DNA of 64,000 nt from Actinomyces israelii DSM 43320 (GTDB lineage: Bacteria; Actinomycetota; Actinomycetes; Actinomycetales; Actinomycetaceae): assembly GCF_000711965.1 (NCBI RefSeq), contig NZ_JONS01000016.1, positions 1 to 64,000 of the forward strand, read 5' to 3'. Positions 21,129-30,165 of this stretch are shown piece after piece. Each line of letters starts with the position of its first letter. Position 1 is the first letter of the stretch. The notes under the pieces were generated by a model. It saw only the letters and a list, made by a program, of their open reading frames with translations. It did no database searches and was not told the origin of the DNA. The translations under genes were made by a program, and so were the position numbers.

Positions 21129-21194
21129 TCTTTTGTAACACCTCCGTGACGCCTTCGTGCCATCTTCGTGATGCCGTCGTGTCGCCCCCGTTAT
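21129..21194. promoter_or_regulatory. Six-unit 11-bp direct-repeat array (candidate MtrA operator)
   Basis: Six consecutive 11-bp units on the plus strand: TCTTTTGTAAC, ACCTCCGTGAC, GCCTTCGTGCC, ATCTTCGTGAT, GCCGTCGTGTC and GCCCCCGTTAT. The consensus is roughly NCCTTCGTGAC. The spacing is one DNA turn, as expected for an OmpR-family protein binding head to tail. The array lies between divergent mtrA and the 21285 gene. Assignment to MtrA is inference from position and period. Confidence 0.55.
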
Positions 21195-21284
21195 GTCTTC
21201 CACAACGGCGCCGCCCCCCCCGGGCCCGCCCATCTCCTCCTCAGGTCGGAGGAGAACGTCCCCGCGGCGTGCCACAGTGAGGCC

Positions 21285-22529
21285 ATGACCAGCGAGACCG
21301 ACGGGCCCCCGAACCAGCCGTGGCAGCCGCCATCCGACTACCCCCGGTCCCCGGAGCAGGCTCCCGAGGCCCCGGAGCAGGCCCCGGAGCAGGCCCCGGG
21401 CAGCGGTCCGGCGTGGCAGGCGCCGAGCACACCGCCGCCGGGCGGCGGGCAGGGCGGGGCGGGCCGCTACGGGGCCGGCCAGTACGCGCGTCAGGCGGCC
21501 GCCTACGGGGCGGCGGGCCCGGACTTCATGCAGAGCCCCTTCGTCCTCGCGCCCAAGCCGGGAATCGTCCCCCTGCGGCCGCTGGGCGTCACCGAGATCA
21601 TCAGCGGAGCGTTCGAGGCGCTGCGCGCCAACCCGCGCGCCATGTTCCTGCCCGCCCTGATCGTCATGAGCATCGTCGGGCTGCTGTCGGCGGCCGTGAC
21701 GTTCCTGGCCACGCGCGCCCAGCTCGACGCCCTGGCGGCGCTGCCGGCCACCTCCGGGACGTCCGCCGACGACACGGAACTCGCCCTGGAGACCTTCCGG
21801 ATCACCGGCGTCACGAGCCTAGTGCAGCTGGGCCCCTCCCTGCTCCTGTCGCTGGTCTCCACCATCCTGACCGGCCTGCTCATCATGACGGTCTCCCGCT
21901 CCGTGCTCGGGCGCATCGCCACGCCGGGCGAGGTCTGGGCGCGGGTCCGCCCCCGCATCTGGCCGCTCATCGGCCAGTCCATGGTCATCGGCGTGATCAG
22001 CCTCGTGGCGGCCCTGTTCTCGCTGGGCCTGTTCGTGACCATCGTCGCCGCCATCATCAGCGCCCTCGACGGGGACCCGAACCTGACGGCCATCATGGTC
22101 GGCGTCCTGGTCCTGTTCATCCTGACCCTCGTCTTCATCATCGTCGCCGTCTACCTCACGATCCGCCTGAGCTTCTCCAGCGCCGCCCTCATCCTGGAGA
22201 ACGTGGGGGTGTGGGAGGGCATGCGCCGGTCGTGGCACCTGACCAAGGGCAGCTTCTGGAGAGTGCTCGGCATCCTGCTGCTCGCCCTGCTGATCACCGG
22301 CACCCTCGTCGGGATCGTCTCGGGCGCCCTGGGCCTGGTCAGCGGGCTCACGGCCGTGGGAAGACCGGGCCCCTACGCCACCGCCATGGCCGCGTCGTCC
22401 TTCCTCTCCTCCTTCCTCCAGGCGGCGGTCCTGCCCTTCACCTCGGCGGTCGTCGCGCTGACCTACATCGACCTGCGCATGCGCAAGGAGGGCCTGGACG
22501 TCGAGCTGCGCCGGGCCGCCGGCGTGTGA
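21285..22529 (+). CDS. Multi-pass membrane protein (glycerophosphoryl diester phosphodiesterase membrane-domain-like)
   Basis: 414 residues. A Pro/Gln/Gly-rich cytoplasmic N-terminus of about 95 residues is followed by VLAPKPGIVPLRPLGVTEIISGAFEALRANPRAMF, the typical start of this actinobacterial membrane family. About six transmembrane helices follow, with the characteristic ENVGVWEGMRRSWHLTKGSFWRVLGI segment. Function is unknown. It heads the moxR block: the DUF4129 gene starts 22 bp after its stop. Confidence 0.75.
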   Translation: MTSETDGPPNQPWQPPSDYPRSPEQAPEAPEQAPEQAPGSGPAWQAPSTPPPGGGQGGAGRYGAGQYARQAAAYGAAGPDFMQSPFVLAPKPGIVPLRPLGVTEIISGAFEALRANPRAMFLPALIVMSIVGLLSAAVTFLATRAQLDALAALPATSGTSADDTELALETFRITGVTSLVQLGPSLLLSLVSTILTGLLIMTVSRSVLGRIATPGEVWARVRPRIWPLIGQSMVIGVISLVAALFSLGLFVTIVAAIISALDGDPNLTAIMVGVLVLFILTLVFIIVAVYLTIRLSFSSAALILENVGVWEGMRRSWHLTKGSFWRVLGILLLALLITGTLVGIVSGALGLVSGLTAVGRPGPYATAMAASSFLSSFLQAAVLPFTSAVVALTYIDLRMRKEGLDVELRRAAGV

Positions 22530-22551
22530 CCCGACCGGATCCCGCAGCACC

Positions 22552-23289
22552 ATGCTCCGCACCGCTTCGCCGATCCTGCCCGCCCTCCCGTGCGCGGGCG
22601 CTCCTTGCGCGCTGGGCGCGCCGCGCACCGGCATGAGGCCGGGCGCCGACGTCCCCGCCACGCCCGACGCCTCCCAGGCCCGCGAGGCCGCCGAGCGCGA
22701 GCTCGCGCGCCCGGAGTACCACGCGCAGGAGACCCTGTGGGAGCGGCTGTGGCGGTGGATCGTGGAGCACCTCGACCCCGGCAACGTCATGCCCGGGGCG
22801 CCGCGCTGGGTGTCCATCCTCATCGTCGTCGTCGTAGTCCTCGCCCTGGTGGCGCTCCTGCTGGCTCTGCTCAGCCGCATCACCCGGGTGCGCCGCACCC
22901 GTGCGGAGCGCGCGCTGTTCGACGACGACCGCAGCTCGACCGCGCTGACCAGGGCCGCGGACGACGCCGCCGGGCAGGGCGACTGGGCCACCGCCGTCGT
23001 CGAGCGCTTCCGGGCGATCATCCGCTCCCTCGACGAGCGCGGCGCCCTCGAGGACTACCCGGGGATGACCGCCCACGAGGCGGCGACCATCGCCGCCGCC
23101 GTGGTGGTCGACCTCGCCGACGACCTCCACCGCGCCGGGGCGCTGTTCGACGCCGTGCGCTACGGCGAGGTCGTCTCCACCCCGGAGCAGGACGCCTGGA
23201 TGCGCGAGCTCGCCGAGGCCGTCCGCAGGACCCGGCCGGCCCCCCGGCCCGCGCCGGCCCCGGCGCCGGCGATCGGGGGCCCGCAGTGA
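22552..23289 (+). CDS. DUF4129 domain membrane protein
   Basis: 245 residues. An exported N-terminal segment with ELARPEYHAQETLWERLWRW is followed by one membrane helix (WVSILIVVVVVLALVALLLALL) and a cytoplasmic DUF4129 domain (DWATAVVERFRAIIRSLDERGALEDYPGMTAHEAA). This domain is constant in actinobacterial moxR-DUF58 clusters. The stop overlaps the DUF4350 start as GTGA. Confidence 0.85.
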   Translation: MLRTASPILPALPCAGAPCALGAPRTGMRPGADVPATPDASQAREAAERELARPEYHAQETLWERLWRWIVEHLDPGNVMPGAPRWVSILIVVVVVLALVALLLALLSRITRVRRTRAERALFDDDRSSTALTRAADDAAGQGDWATAVVERFRAIIRSLDERGALEDYPGMTAHEAATIAAAVVVDLADDLHRAGALFDAVRYGEVVSTPEQDAWMRELAEAVRRTRPAPRPAPAPAPAIGGPQ

Positions 23290-24505
23290 CGGCCGCAGCC
23301 CCCTCCCGCGGGACCCGACCGGTCGGCCCGCCGCCCGAGGACGACCAGGTCGCCGGCGAGCCCCTGACCGCCAGGCTCCGCCGGTGGCGCCCCTTCATGC
23401 TGGCGGTGGGGGCGCTGCTCCTGGTCGCCATCATCAGCTCGCTGACCCAGCCCCGGCACTCCAAGACCCCCTACGCGATCGACAACCCCCGGCCCGACGG
23501 GGCGCAGGCGCTCGCCCGGCTCCTGGACCACGAGGGCGTGTCGACCGAGACCGTCCGCTCGCCCCAGGCGGCCATCCGCGCGGCCCAGCCGGGCACGACC
23601 GTGGCGCTGCTCAACGCCGGGACCCTGACCGAGACGGAGCGGGACGCGCTGGCGCGCACCGGGGCCGACGTCGTCGTGGTCGGCGCCCTGTACCAGGAGC
23701 TGTCCGGGCTGACCCGCTCGAGCGAGCTGACCACCTCGGGCCAGTCGGCCCCCGCCGACACCGTCCTGACGGCCCAGTGCCCCGACGAGGACGCCACCGC
23801 CGCGGCGTCCGTGGCCGGTTCGCGCGGCTCCGTGCAGGTCGGCGCCGGCGCCGAGGCCACCGCCTGCTTCCCCCTCGCGCAGCCCGACCCGGACGGCTCC
23901 GTCCACGCGGCCTACGCGACCGCCACCACCCGCGGCGGCGGCGCGCTGCGGATCATCGCCGACGCCACGACCGCGACCAACTCGCACCTGACCGAGGAGG
24001 GGCACGCCTCCCTGGCCGTGCGCGCCCTGGGCCACAACCGGCGCATGGTGTGGTTCGACGCCTCCCAGCAGGAGGCCCCCACGGTGTGGGACGACGCGTC
24101 CCTGCCGCGCTGGATGCCGGTGCTCATGGCGCACGGCGCCGTCATCGTCCTCGCCCTGGCCGTGGTGAGGGGGCGGCGCTTCGGGCGGCTCGTGATCGAG
24201 GACCTGCCCGTGGTCGTGCGCGCCACCGAGACGACGCGGGGGCGCGGCCGCCTGTACCGGCGCGCGGGGGCGCGCGACCGCGCCGGCGAGGCGCTGCGCG
24301 CCGCGACCGCGCTGCGCCTGACCCGCAGGCTCGGCCTCCCGCCCGGCACCGAGCGCGCCGCCGTCGCCCGCACCGCGGCCGAGGTCGCCGGCCGGCCGCC
24401 CGGGCTCGTCCACGAGATCCTGTGCGGTCCCGCCCCATCCAACGACCGGGCCCTGGCGGACCTGGCCGTCCAGCTCGACCGACTCGAGAGCGAGGTCCTT
24501 CCACG

Positions 24506-24509
<4 letters not shown>
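23286..24509 (+). CDS. DUF4350 domain membrane protein
   Basis: 407 residues from GTG 23286. A membrane helix (FMLAVGALLLVAIISSL) precedes a DUF4350 domain (YAIDNPRPDGAQALARLLDHEGVSTETVRS). A second helix (VLMAHGAVIVLALAVVRG) leads to a basic cytoplasmic C-terminus. It is coupled by four-base overlaps to both neighbours (GTGA before, ATGA after). The family is equivalent to Rv3691 by context. Confidence 0.85.
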
Positions 24510-25495
<986 letters not shown>

Positions 25496-25551
25496 GCGTC
25501 TTGAGCCGCCGCCCGGCCCACCGGCCGGGATGACCTGAGGGAGGAGGAAGC

Positions 25552-26844
25552 GTGTACCTCACCATGCGCACCGTCTGGCTGCTGACCGCCTGCTGCCTGC
25601 TCGTGCTCGCCGTGCCCCGACCGCTGACCGTGGTCGTGTGCGCCGCGGGCGCAACGCTCCTCGTGGCGGTCGATGTGATCGCGGCGCCCTCGCCGCGCAG
25701 CCTGCGCGCGCAGCGCCTCGTCGAGCGCTCCGTGCGCCTGGGGGGCTCGACGACCTCGACCCTGACCGTGACGAACACCGGGCGCCGGCGGGTCAGCGCC
25801 CGGGTGCGCGACGCGTGGCCCCCCTCGGCGGGGGCCACCCGCGAGCGGGCGTCGCTGTCGGTCCCCGCGGGCGAGCGCCGCCGCACCCGCACGGTGCTCA
25901 CGCCGACGCGCCGCGGAGACCGTCAGGCCGACCTGGTGACGGTGCGACTGGTGGGCCCCCTGGGGCTGGCCGGCCGCCAGGCCTCGCTGCTGGCGCCGGC
26001 ACGGCTGCGGGTCCTGCCCGAGTTCGCCTCGCGCCGGCACCTGCCCTCCCGGTTCGCGCGCCTGCGGGAGATGGACGGCCGCAGCGCCGTCATGACCCGC
26101 GGGGCTGGCACCGAGTTCGACTCCCTGAGGGAGTACGTCGTCGGCGACGACGTGCGCTCCATCGACTGGAGGTCCACGGCGCGACGCGGCGAGGTCGTCG
26201 TGCGCACCTGGCGGCCCGAGCGCGACCGGCGCGTGCTCATCGTGGTCGACACCGGCCGCATGGCCGCGGCCCGCCTGGGCGACGCGCCGCGGCTGGACGC
26301 CCACATCGAGGCCTGCCTGCTCATGGCGGCCCTCGCGTCACGGGCCGGGGACCGGGTCGACGTCGTCGCCCTCGACGTCGTCGTGCGCGCCCAGGTGCAG
26401 GGCCGGTCGGGACCCGCGCTCATGAGCGCCCTGGCGGACGCCCTGGCGCCGCTGGACGCCGAGCTGGTGGAGACCGACTGGACGCTGCTGGCCTCCACGG
26501 TGCGCAAGGTCCTGTCGCAGCGCGCGCTCGTCGTCGTGCTCACCGCCCTGGACGGGTCGGGCGGCGAGGCGCCGATGGTGCGCGCCCTGGGCAGCGTGGC
26601 GCACGACCATGCGGTGGTGCTCGCCTCCCCCACCGATCCCGGGCTCGCCGCGCTGCGCGCCGACCGCGCCAACAGCGAGGCCGTCTACGCGGCGGCGGCC
26701 GCCGAGCGCGACGTCGTCGAGCTGGACCGGGTGCGCGGCCGGCTGCGCCGCCGCGGGGTCGAGGTGGTCGAGGCCGAGCCCGGCGCCCTCCCCCCGGCGC
26801 TGGCGGACACCTACCTGGCCCTCAAGGCCGCGGGGCGCCTGTGA
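25552..26844 (+). CDS. DUF58 domain protein
   Basis: 430 residues from GTG 25552, preceded by the strong SD GGGAGGAGGAA. Two membrane helices (about 7-43) are followed by the DUF58 core GAGTEFDSLREYVVGDDVRSIDWRSTARRGEVVVRTWRPERDR and a VWA-like region starting VLIVVDTGRMAA, with a MIDAS-like DTG. It is the likely MoxR client. It is convergent with the SpoIIM-like gene. Confidence 0.9.
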   Translation: MYLTMRTVWLLTACCLLVLAVPRPLTVVVCAAGATLLVAVDVIAAPSPRSLRAQRLVERSVRLGGSTTSTLTVTNTGRRRVSARVRDAWPPSAGATRERASLSVPAGERRRTRTVLTPTRRGDRQADLVTVRLVGPLGLAGRQASLLAPARLRVLPEFASRRHLPSRFARLREMDGRSAVMTRGAGTEFDSLREYVVGDDVRSIDWRSTARRGEVVVRTWRPERDRRVLIVVDTGRMAAARLGDAPRLDAHIEACLLMAALASRAGDRVDVVALDVVVRAQVQGRSGPALMSALADALAPLDAELVETDWTLLASTVRKVLSQRALVVVLTALDGSGGEAPMVRALGSVAHDHAVVLASPTDPGLAALRADRANSEAVYAAAAAERDVVELDRVRGRLRRRGVEVVEAEPGALPPALADTYLALKAAGRL

Positions 26845-26930
26845 TGGGCGCGCATGCCCCGAACCCGCCCTGCGGCCCGCCCCGCCCGCGGCCCGCCCGA
26901 CCGCTCCCCCTCCGCCCGGGCGGGGCAGGG

Positions 26931-27926
26931 TCAGCCCGCCTCGGCCAGGGCGGCGCCCGCCTCCTCCTCGGCCAGATCGCCGGTGTGCCCGGCGGCCGCG
27001 GCCCGGCGCCCCAGCACGAGGGTGTAGGCCCACAGCACGGCCACGGCGAGGACCCCCACCACGAGCTTGACCGCCCACGGGATCTGGGCCGGAGTCACGA
27101 AGGCCTCGATGAGGCCTGCGACGGCGAGGGCCGCCGTCAGCGTCACCGCCACCGTGATCAGGGCCCGGCCCTCGGCGGCCAGCGCGGCGACGCGGGACCT
27201 GGGGCCGGGGGCGAGCAGCGTCCAGAACAGGCGCAGCCCCGCGCCGCCGGCGACGAAGATGCAGGTCAGCTCCAGCAGGCCGTGGGGCGTGATGAGTGCG
27301 AAGAACACGCCCAGCGCGTCGTGATCGGCCATGACGGCGGCGGCCCGGCCGAGGTTGAGGGCGTTGGCGAGCAACATGTAGGCGGGCAGCAGCCCGGTGA
27401 TGCCGCCGGCCACGCAGACGGCGGCGATGCGCGCGTTGTTGGTCCACACCTGGGCGGCGAACTCGCTGGGGGCGTACCGGGTGTAGTAGGACTCGAACGC
27501 GGAGTGGGCGTAGGTGTCCCGCTCCTGGGGCGTGCCTACGGTGCTCATCGCCTCGGGGCTGCGCAGGGTCCATACGGCCACGACGACGGCGATGGCGATC
27601 TCGGCGACCATGACGCCCACCGTCCACCAGCGCACCCTGTACAGCGCGGCCGGGGCCGACTCGGCCCAGAAGCGGCTCAGGTCGCTCAGACGGGCCTCCC
27701 TGGTGCCGGTGAGCCGGCCGCGGGCGGCGGCCACGCGGGCGGAGACCTCGGCGACAAGTTCTGGGTCCGGGGCGCCGGTGCGAATGCGCGACAGGTGCCC
27801 GGCGGTGGCGCGGTAGAGGCTCACCAGCTCATCGGCCTCCGCGCCGTTGAGCCGACGTCGTCGCGTGAGCTCGTCCAACCGGTCCCACTGGTCGCGGTGC
27901 GCGGCCGCGTACGCATCAATGTCCAC
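26931..27926 (-). CDS. Stage II sporulation protein M-like membrane protein
   Basis: 331 residues. A soluble helical N-terminus (MDIDAYAAAHRDQWDRLDELTRRRRLNGAEADELVSLYRATAGHLSRIR) is followed by about five membrane helices with the SpoIIM pattern (NALNLGRAAAVMADHDALGVFFALITPHGLLELTCIFVAGGAGL). The organism is not a sporulator by any sign here. The gene belongs to the conserved moxR neighbourhood, divergent from the RDD gene only 14 bp away. Confidence 0.88.
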   Translation of the reverse strand: MDIDAYAAAHRDQWDRLDELTRRRRLNGAEADELVSLYRATAGHLSRIRTGAPDPELVAEVSARVAAARGRLTGTREARLSDLSRFWAESAPAALYRVRWWTVGVMVAEIAIAVVVAVWTLRSPEAMSTVGTPQERDTYAHSAFESYYTRYAPSEFAAQVWTNNARIAAVCVAGGITGLLPAYMLLANALNLGRAAAVMADHDALGVFFALITPHGLLELTCIFVAGGAGLRLFWTLLAPGPRSRVAALAAEGRALITVAVTLTAALAVAGLIEAFVTPAQIPWAVKLVVGVLAVAVLWAYTLVLGRRAAAAGHTGDLAEEEAGAALAEAG

Positions 27927-27940
27927 GGAAGGAGTCTGGC

Positions 27941-28753
27941 ATGACCAATGAGGCCGTGGCCTCGTCCGAGCGGATGATGACGCCCGATGTGGTGATCACC
28001 GGCGAGGCCGTCGCCCTGGAGGTGCGCGCCGCCTCGGCCGGGCTGCGCATCCTGTCCGGCCTGATCGACTACACCCTGTACAGCGGCGGTCTGCTCATGA
28101 CCGTGATCACCCTGTCCACGATCCCCACCACTGCGCTCCCATCGGAGGCGGTGCAGATCGTCGTGGTCTCACTCGTCCTGCTGCTGTGGATGCTGGTGGT
28201 GCCCCTGGCCGTCGAGGTCCTCTCCCGCGGGCGGTCGGCGGGCAGGCTCGTGACCGGAACGCGGGTGGTGCGCGACGACGGCGGCGCGATACGGCTGCGT
28301 CACGGCCTCGTGCGCGTCCTGGTGGCGGTGCTCGAGATCTGGCTGACCTATGGCGTGGTGGCCGCCCTGGTGTGCGTGGTGACGCGCCGGGGCAAGCGGC
28401 TGGGGGACCTGCTGGCCGGGACCTATGCGGTCCGCGAGCGCTCGGCGGCCCAGGCCGCTCCCCCGGTGCTCATGCCGCCGGAGCTGGCCGCGTGGGCCGC
28501 GCAGGCGGATCTGCGCGCCCTGCCCGGCAACCTCGCGCTGATCGGGCGGACCTTCCTCCAGCGCGGCTCGTCCATGCAGCCCGCGCCGCGAGCGCGCCTG
28601 GCGGCGCAGCTGGCGGCCGCCGTCGAGCCCTACGTGTTCCCGCCGGCACCGGTGGGCACGCACCCGGAGCGGTTCCTGGCCGCGGTGCTCGCCGAGCGCA
28701 GGGACCGCGAGTTCATGCTCGAGCTGCGCGACAGGCGGATGGACCAGGGATAG
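27941..28753 (+). CDS. RDD family membrane protein
   Basis: 270 residues. The RDD domain (about 20-170) has GLRILSGLIDYTLYSGG, RSAGRLVTGTRVVRDDGG and RGKRLGDLLAGTYAV with three membrane helices. The C-terminal soluble part is Arg/Ala-rich. RDD proteins are putative transporters or channels. It completes the moxR cluster. Confidence 0.88.
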   Translation: MTNEAVASSERMMTPDVVITGEAVALEVRAASAGLRILSGLIDYTLYSGGLLMTVITLSTIPTTALPSEAVQIVVVSLVLLLWMLVVPLAVEVLSRGRSAGRLVTGTRVVRDDGGAIRLRHGLVRVLVAVLEIWLTYGVVAALVCVVTRRGKRLGDLLAGTYAVRERSAAQAAPPVLMPPELAAWAAQADLRALPGNLALIGRTFLQRGSSMQPAPRARLAAQLAAAVEPYVFPPAPVGTHPERFLAAVLAERRDREFMLELRDRRMDQG

Positions 28754-28802
28754 ACAATCGGTTCCGACGGGGGCTCGGGCCGGGCCAGCGGGCGCCGCCC
28801 CT

Positions 28803-28850
28803 CTTCGTCGAGATCGGATCGGTTCACTTCCGCGTCGAGATCGGTTCAAA
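28803..28850 (+). repeat. Two-unit copy of the CGAGATCGGTTC intergenic repeat
   Basis: CGTCGAGATCGG (28806-28817) and GTCGAGATCGGTTC (28834-28847) are separated by a TCGGTTCACTTCCGC-type spacer. It lies between convergent RDD and Trm112-like genes, and its right end overlaps the last codons of the latter. Confidence 0.65.
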
Positions 28851-29123
28851 GAGCCCTGCGGGCGCCTGCCGGCCGCCCTCACCCGGCCGCCGGCCTGCGG
28901 CTGGGTGGGCGGGGCGCCGGAGAGGCGCCGCCTCGTGGGCCAGGAGGATGGGCACGCCGTCGTGCACGGGGTAGCTCAGGGCGCCTGCGGGGGACTCCAG
29001 GCACGCGGCGCCGTCGGGGCCGACGCCGTCGACGAGCCCGCCCCCGGTGGCGGGGCAGCGCAGGATCTGGCGGACCCAGGGCGCGATACCGGTGGGGACG
29101 GGCGAGTCGGGCACGACACTCAT
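28824..29123 (-). CDS. Trm112 family protein
   Basis: 99 residues. A central zinc-ribbon-like motif (ILRCPATGGGL ... CLESPAGALSYPVHDGVPILLAHEA) is typical of the Trm112/UPF0434 family, which stabilises methyltransferases. The canonical CPxC pairs are partly lost (CPAT), as in many actinobacterial versions. The C-terminal 30 residues (ending LFEPISTRK) run into the intergenic repeat and are probably not conserved. It starts three bases after the DUF3499 stop. Confidence 0.8.
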   Translation of the reverse strand: MSVVPDSPVPTGIAPWVRQILRCPATGGGLVDGVGPDGAACLESPAGALSYPVHDGVPILLAHEAAPLRRPAHPAAGRRPGEGGRQAPAGLFEPISTRK

Positions 29124-29126
29124 GTG

Positions 29127-29570
29127 TCAGTCCTCCTTCTCCCCGCGCAGGACGCGGAGGTGACCGCGGCGCATGATCTCGCCGTCGCCCAGGCCGACCA
29201 GGTGGTCGGGCAGGGTGTCGGGCTCGCGCGTCAGGGAATCGGGCAGGATGCCGCCCGGCCGTCCGGCGCGCTCGGCCGGCTGGGGCCTGGGGCGCGGGGC
29301 GCGCGAGGCCTCGCGCACGGCGTCGGCCAGGGCGGTGAGGTCGTCGTCCGACGGCGGGGCGGGCTCGAAGTCGGTGGCCAGGCGGATCACCTGCCAGCCG
29401 CGCGGAGCGGTGAAGGACTCCACGTGCTTGGCGCACAGGTCGTATGCCTCGGGCTGCGCCTCGGTGGCCAGTGGGCCCAGCACGATGGTGGAGTCGGCGT
29501 AGACGCTCGTCAGGGTGGCGACAGCGGGATTCTCGCAGCCGGACCTGCGGCAGCGTCGGACTCTTCTCAC
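29127..29570 (-). CDS. DUF3499 domain protein
   Basis: 147 residues starting MRRVRRCRRSGCENPAVATLT, with a probable zinc site (C-x4-C ... LCAKH). It is a small conserved actinobacterial family usually found near whiB and phosphomannomutase genes. Function is unknown. It lies in the same minus-strand run as the metallopeptidase-like gene, 71 bp downstream of it. Confidence 0.85.
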   Translation of the reverse strand: MRRVRRCRRSGCENPAVATLTSVYADSTIVLGPLATEAQPEAYDLCAKHVESFTAPRGWQVIRLATDFEPAPPSDDDLTALADAVREASRAPRPRPQPAERAGRPGGILPDSLTREPDTLPDHLVGLGDGEIMRRGHLRVLRGEKED

Positions 29571-29641
29571 ACGCGCAGGTTATCGCGCGCAGCCCCTCGG
29601 CCGGGTACCTGACGCACGCAATCGTGTCCCGCCGGCGGGCC

Positions 29642-30085
29642 CTACGCCTCCGGGTCGATCTCCTCGGGGCCGCGCCCCAGCATGAGCGCCACCTGCTCGA
29701 CGACGACACGGCGCACGAGGTCGGCGAGCTCGGCGTCGCCCTGGGCGCGGGAGGCGACGGGCCGGCGGTAGATGACGATGCGGGAGGGCAGGTCGGCGCG
29801 CGGCCGGGCGGCGAAGCCCCTGCCCAGGACGACTCCGTGCTCCCAGGGGGCTGGGTCGGAGGGCGGCACGTCCTCCACGGCGAACTGGATGGAGCCGACC
29901 TGCGGCCAGCGACGGGTCAGGTCCTCGGCGGCGGAGACGACGAGCTCGTCGAAGCGCTCGGCGCGCGTGCGCCACGCCGGCAGGTGCGGGGGCAGGAGCG
30001 GGCCCCGCAGCCCGCGCCCGTGACGGTCCCGCCGGCGGGTGGACGCGGGTACGAGGGCCGGGACACGGCGGAACGAGACGGGCAT
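29642..30085 (-). CDS. Metallopeptidase-family protein with degenerate active site
   Basis: 147 residues. FDELVVSAAEDLTRRWPQVGSIQFAVEDVP and RIVIYRRPVASRAQGDAELADLVRRVVVEQVALMLG match the small zincin-like family common in actinobacteria. The expected HExxH is replaced by VEQVA, so zinc proteolysis is doubtful. Many actinobacterial members share this change, so it may be a structural or binding protein. Confidence 0.75.
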   Translation of the reverse strand: MPVSFRRVPALVPASTRRRDRHGRGLRGPLLPPHLPAWRTRAERFDELVVSAAEDLTRRWPQVGSIQFAVEDVPPSDPAPWEHGVVLGRGFAARPRADLPSRIVIYRRPVASRAQGDAELADLVRRVVVEQVALMLGRGPEEIDPEA

Positions 30086-30125
30086 GGCCCCAGGCTAGCG
30101 ACCGGCCGGGCCGGACCGCCGTCCC

Positions 30126-30160
30126 TCGCCGAGATCGGTTCACCTCCGTGCCGAGATCGG
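30126..30160 (+). repeat. Two-unit copy of the CGAGATCGGTTC intergenic repeat
   Basis: CCGAGATCGGTTC (30129-30141), a CACCTCCGT spacer and GCCGAGATCGG (30150-30160). It lies in the 80-bp gap between the DUF5719 gene stop and the metallopeptidase-like gene start, both on the minus strand. Confidence 0.65.
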
Positions 30161-30165
30161 CGGGC

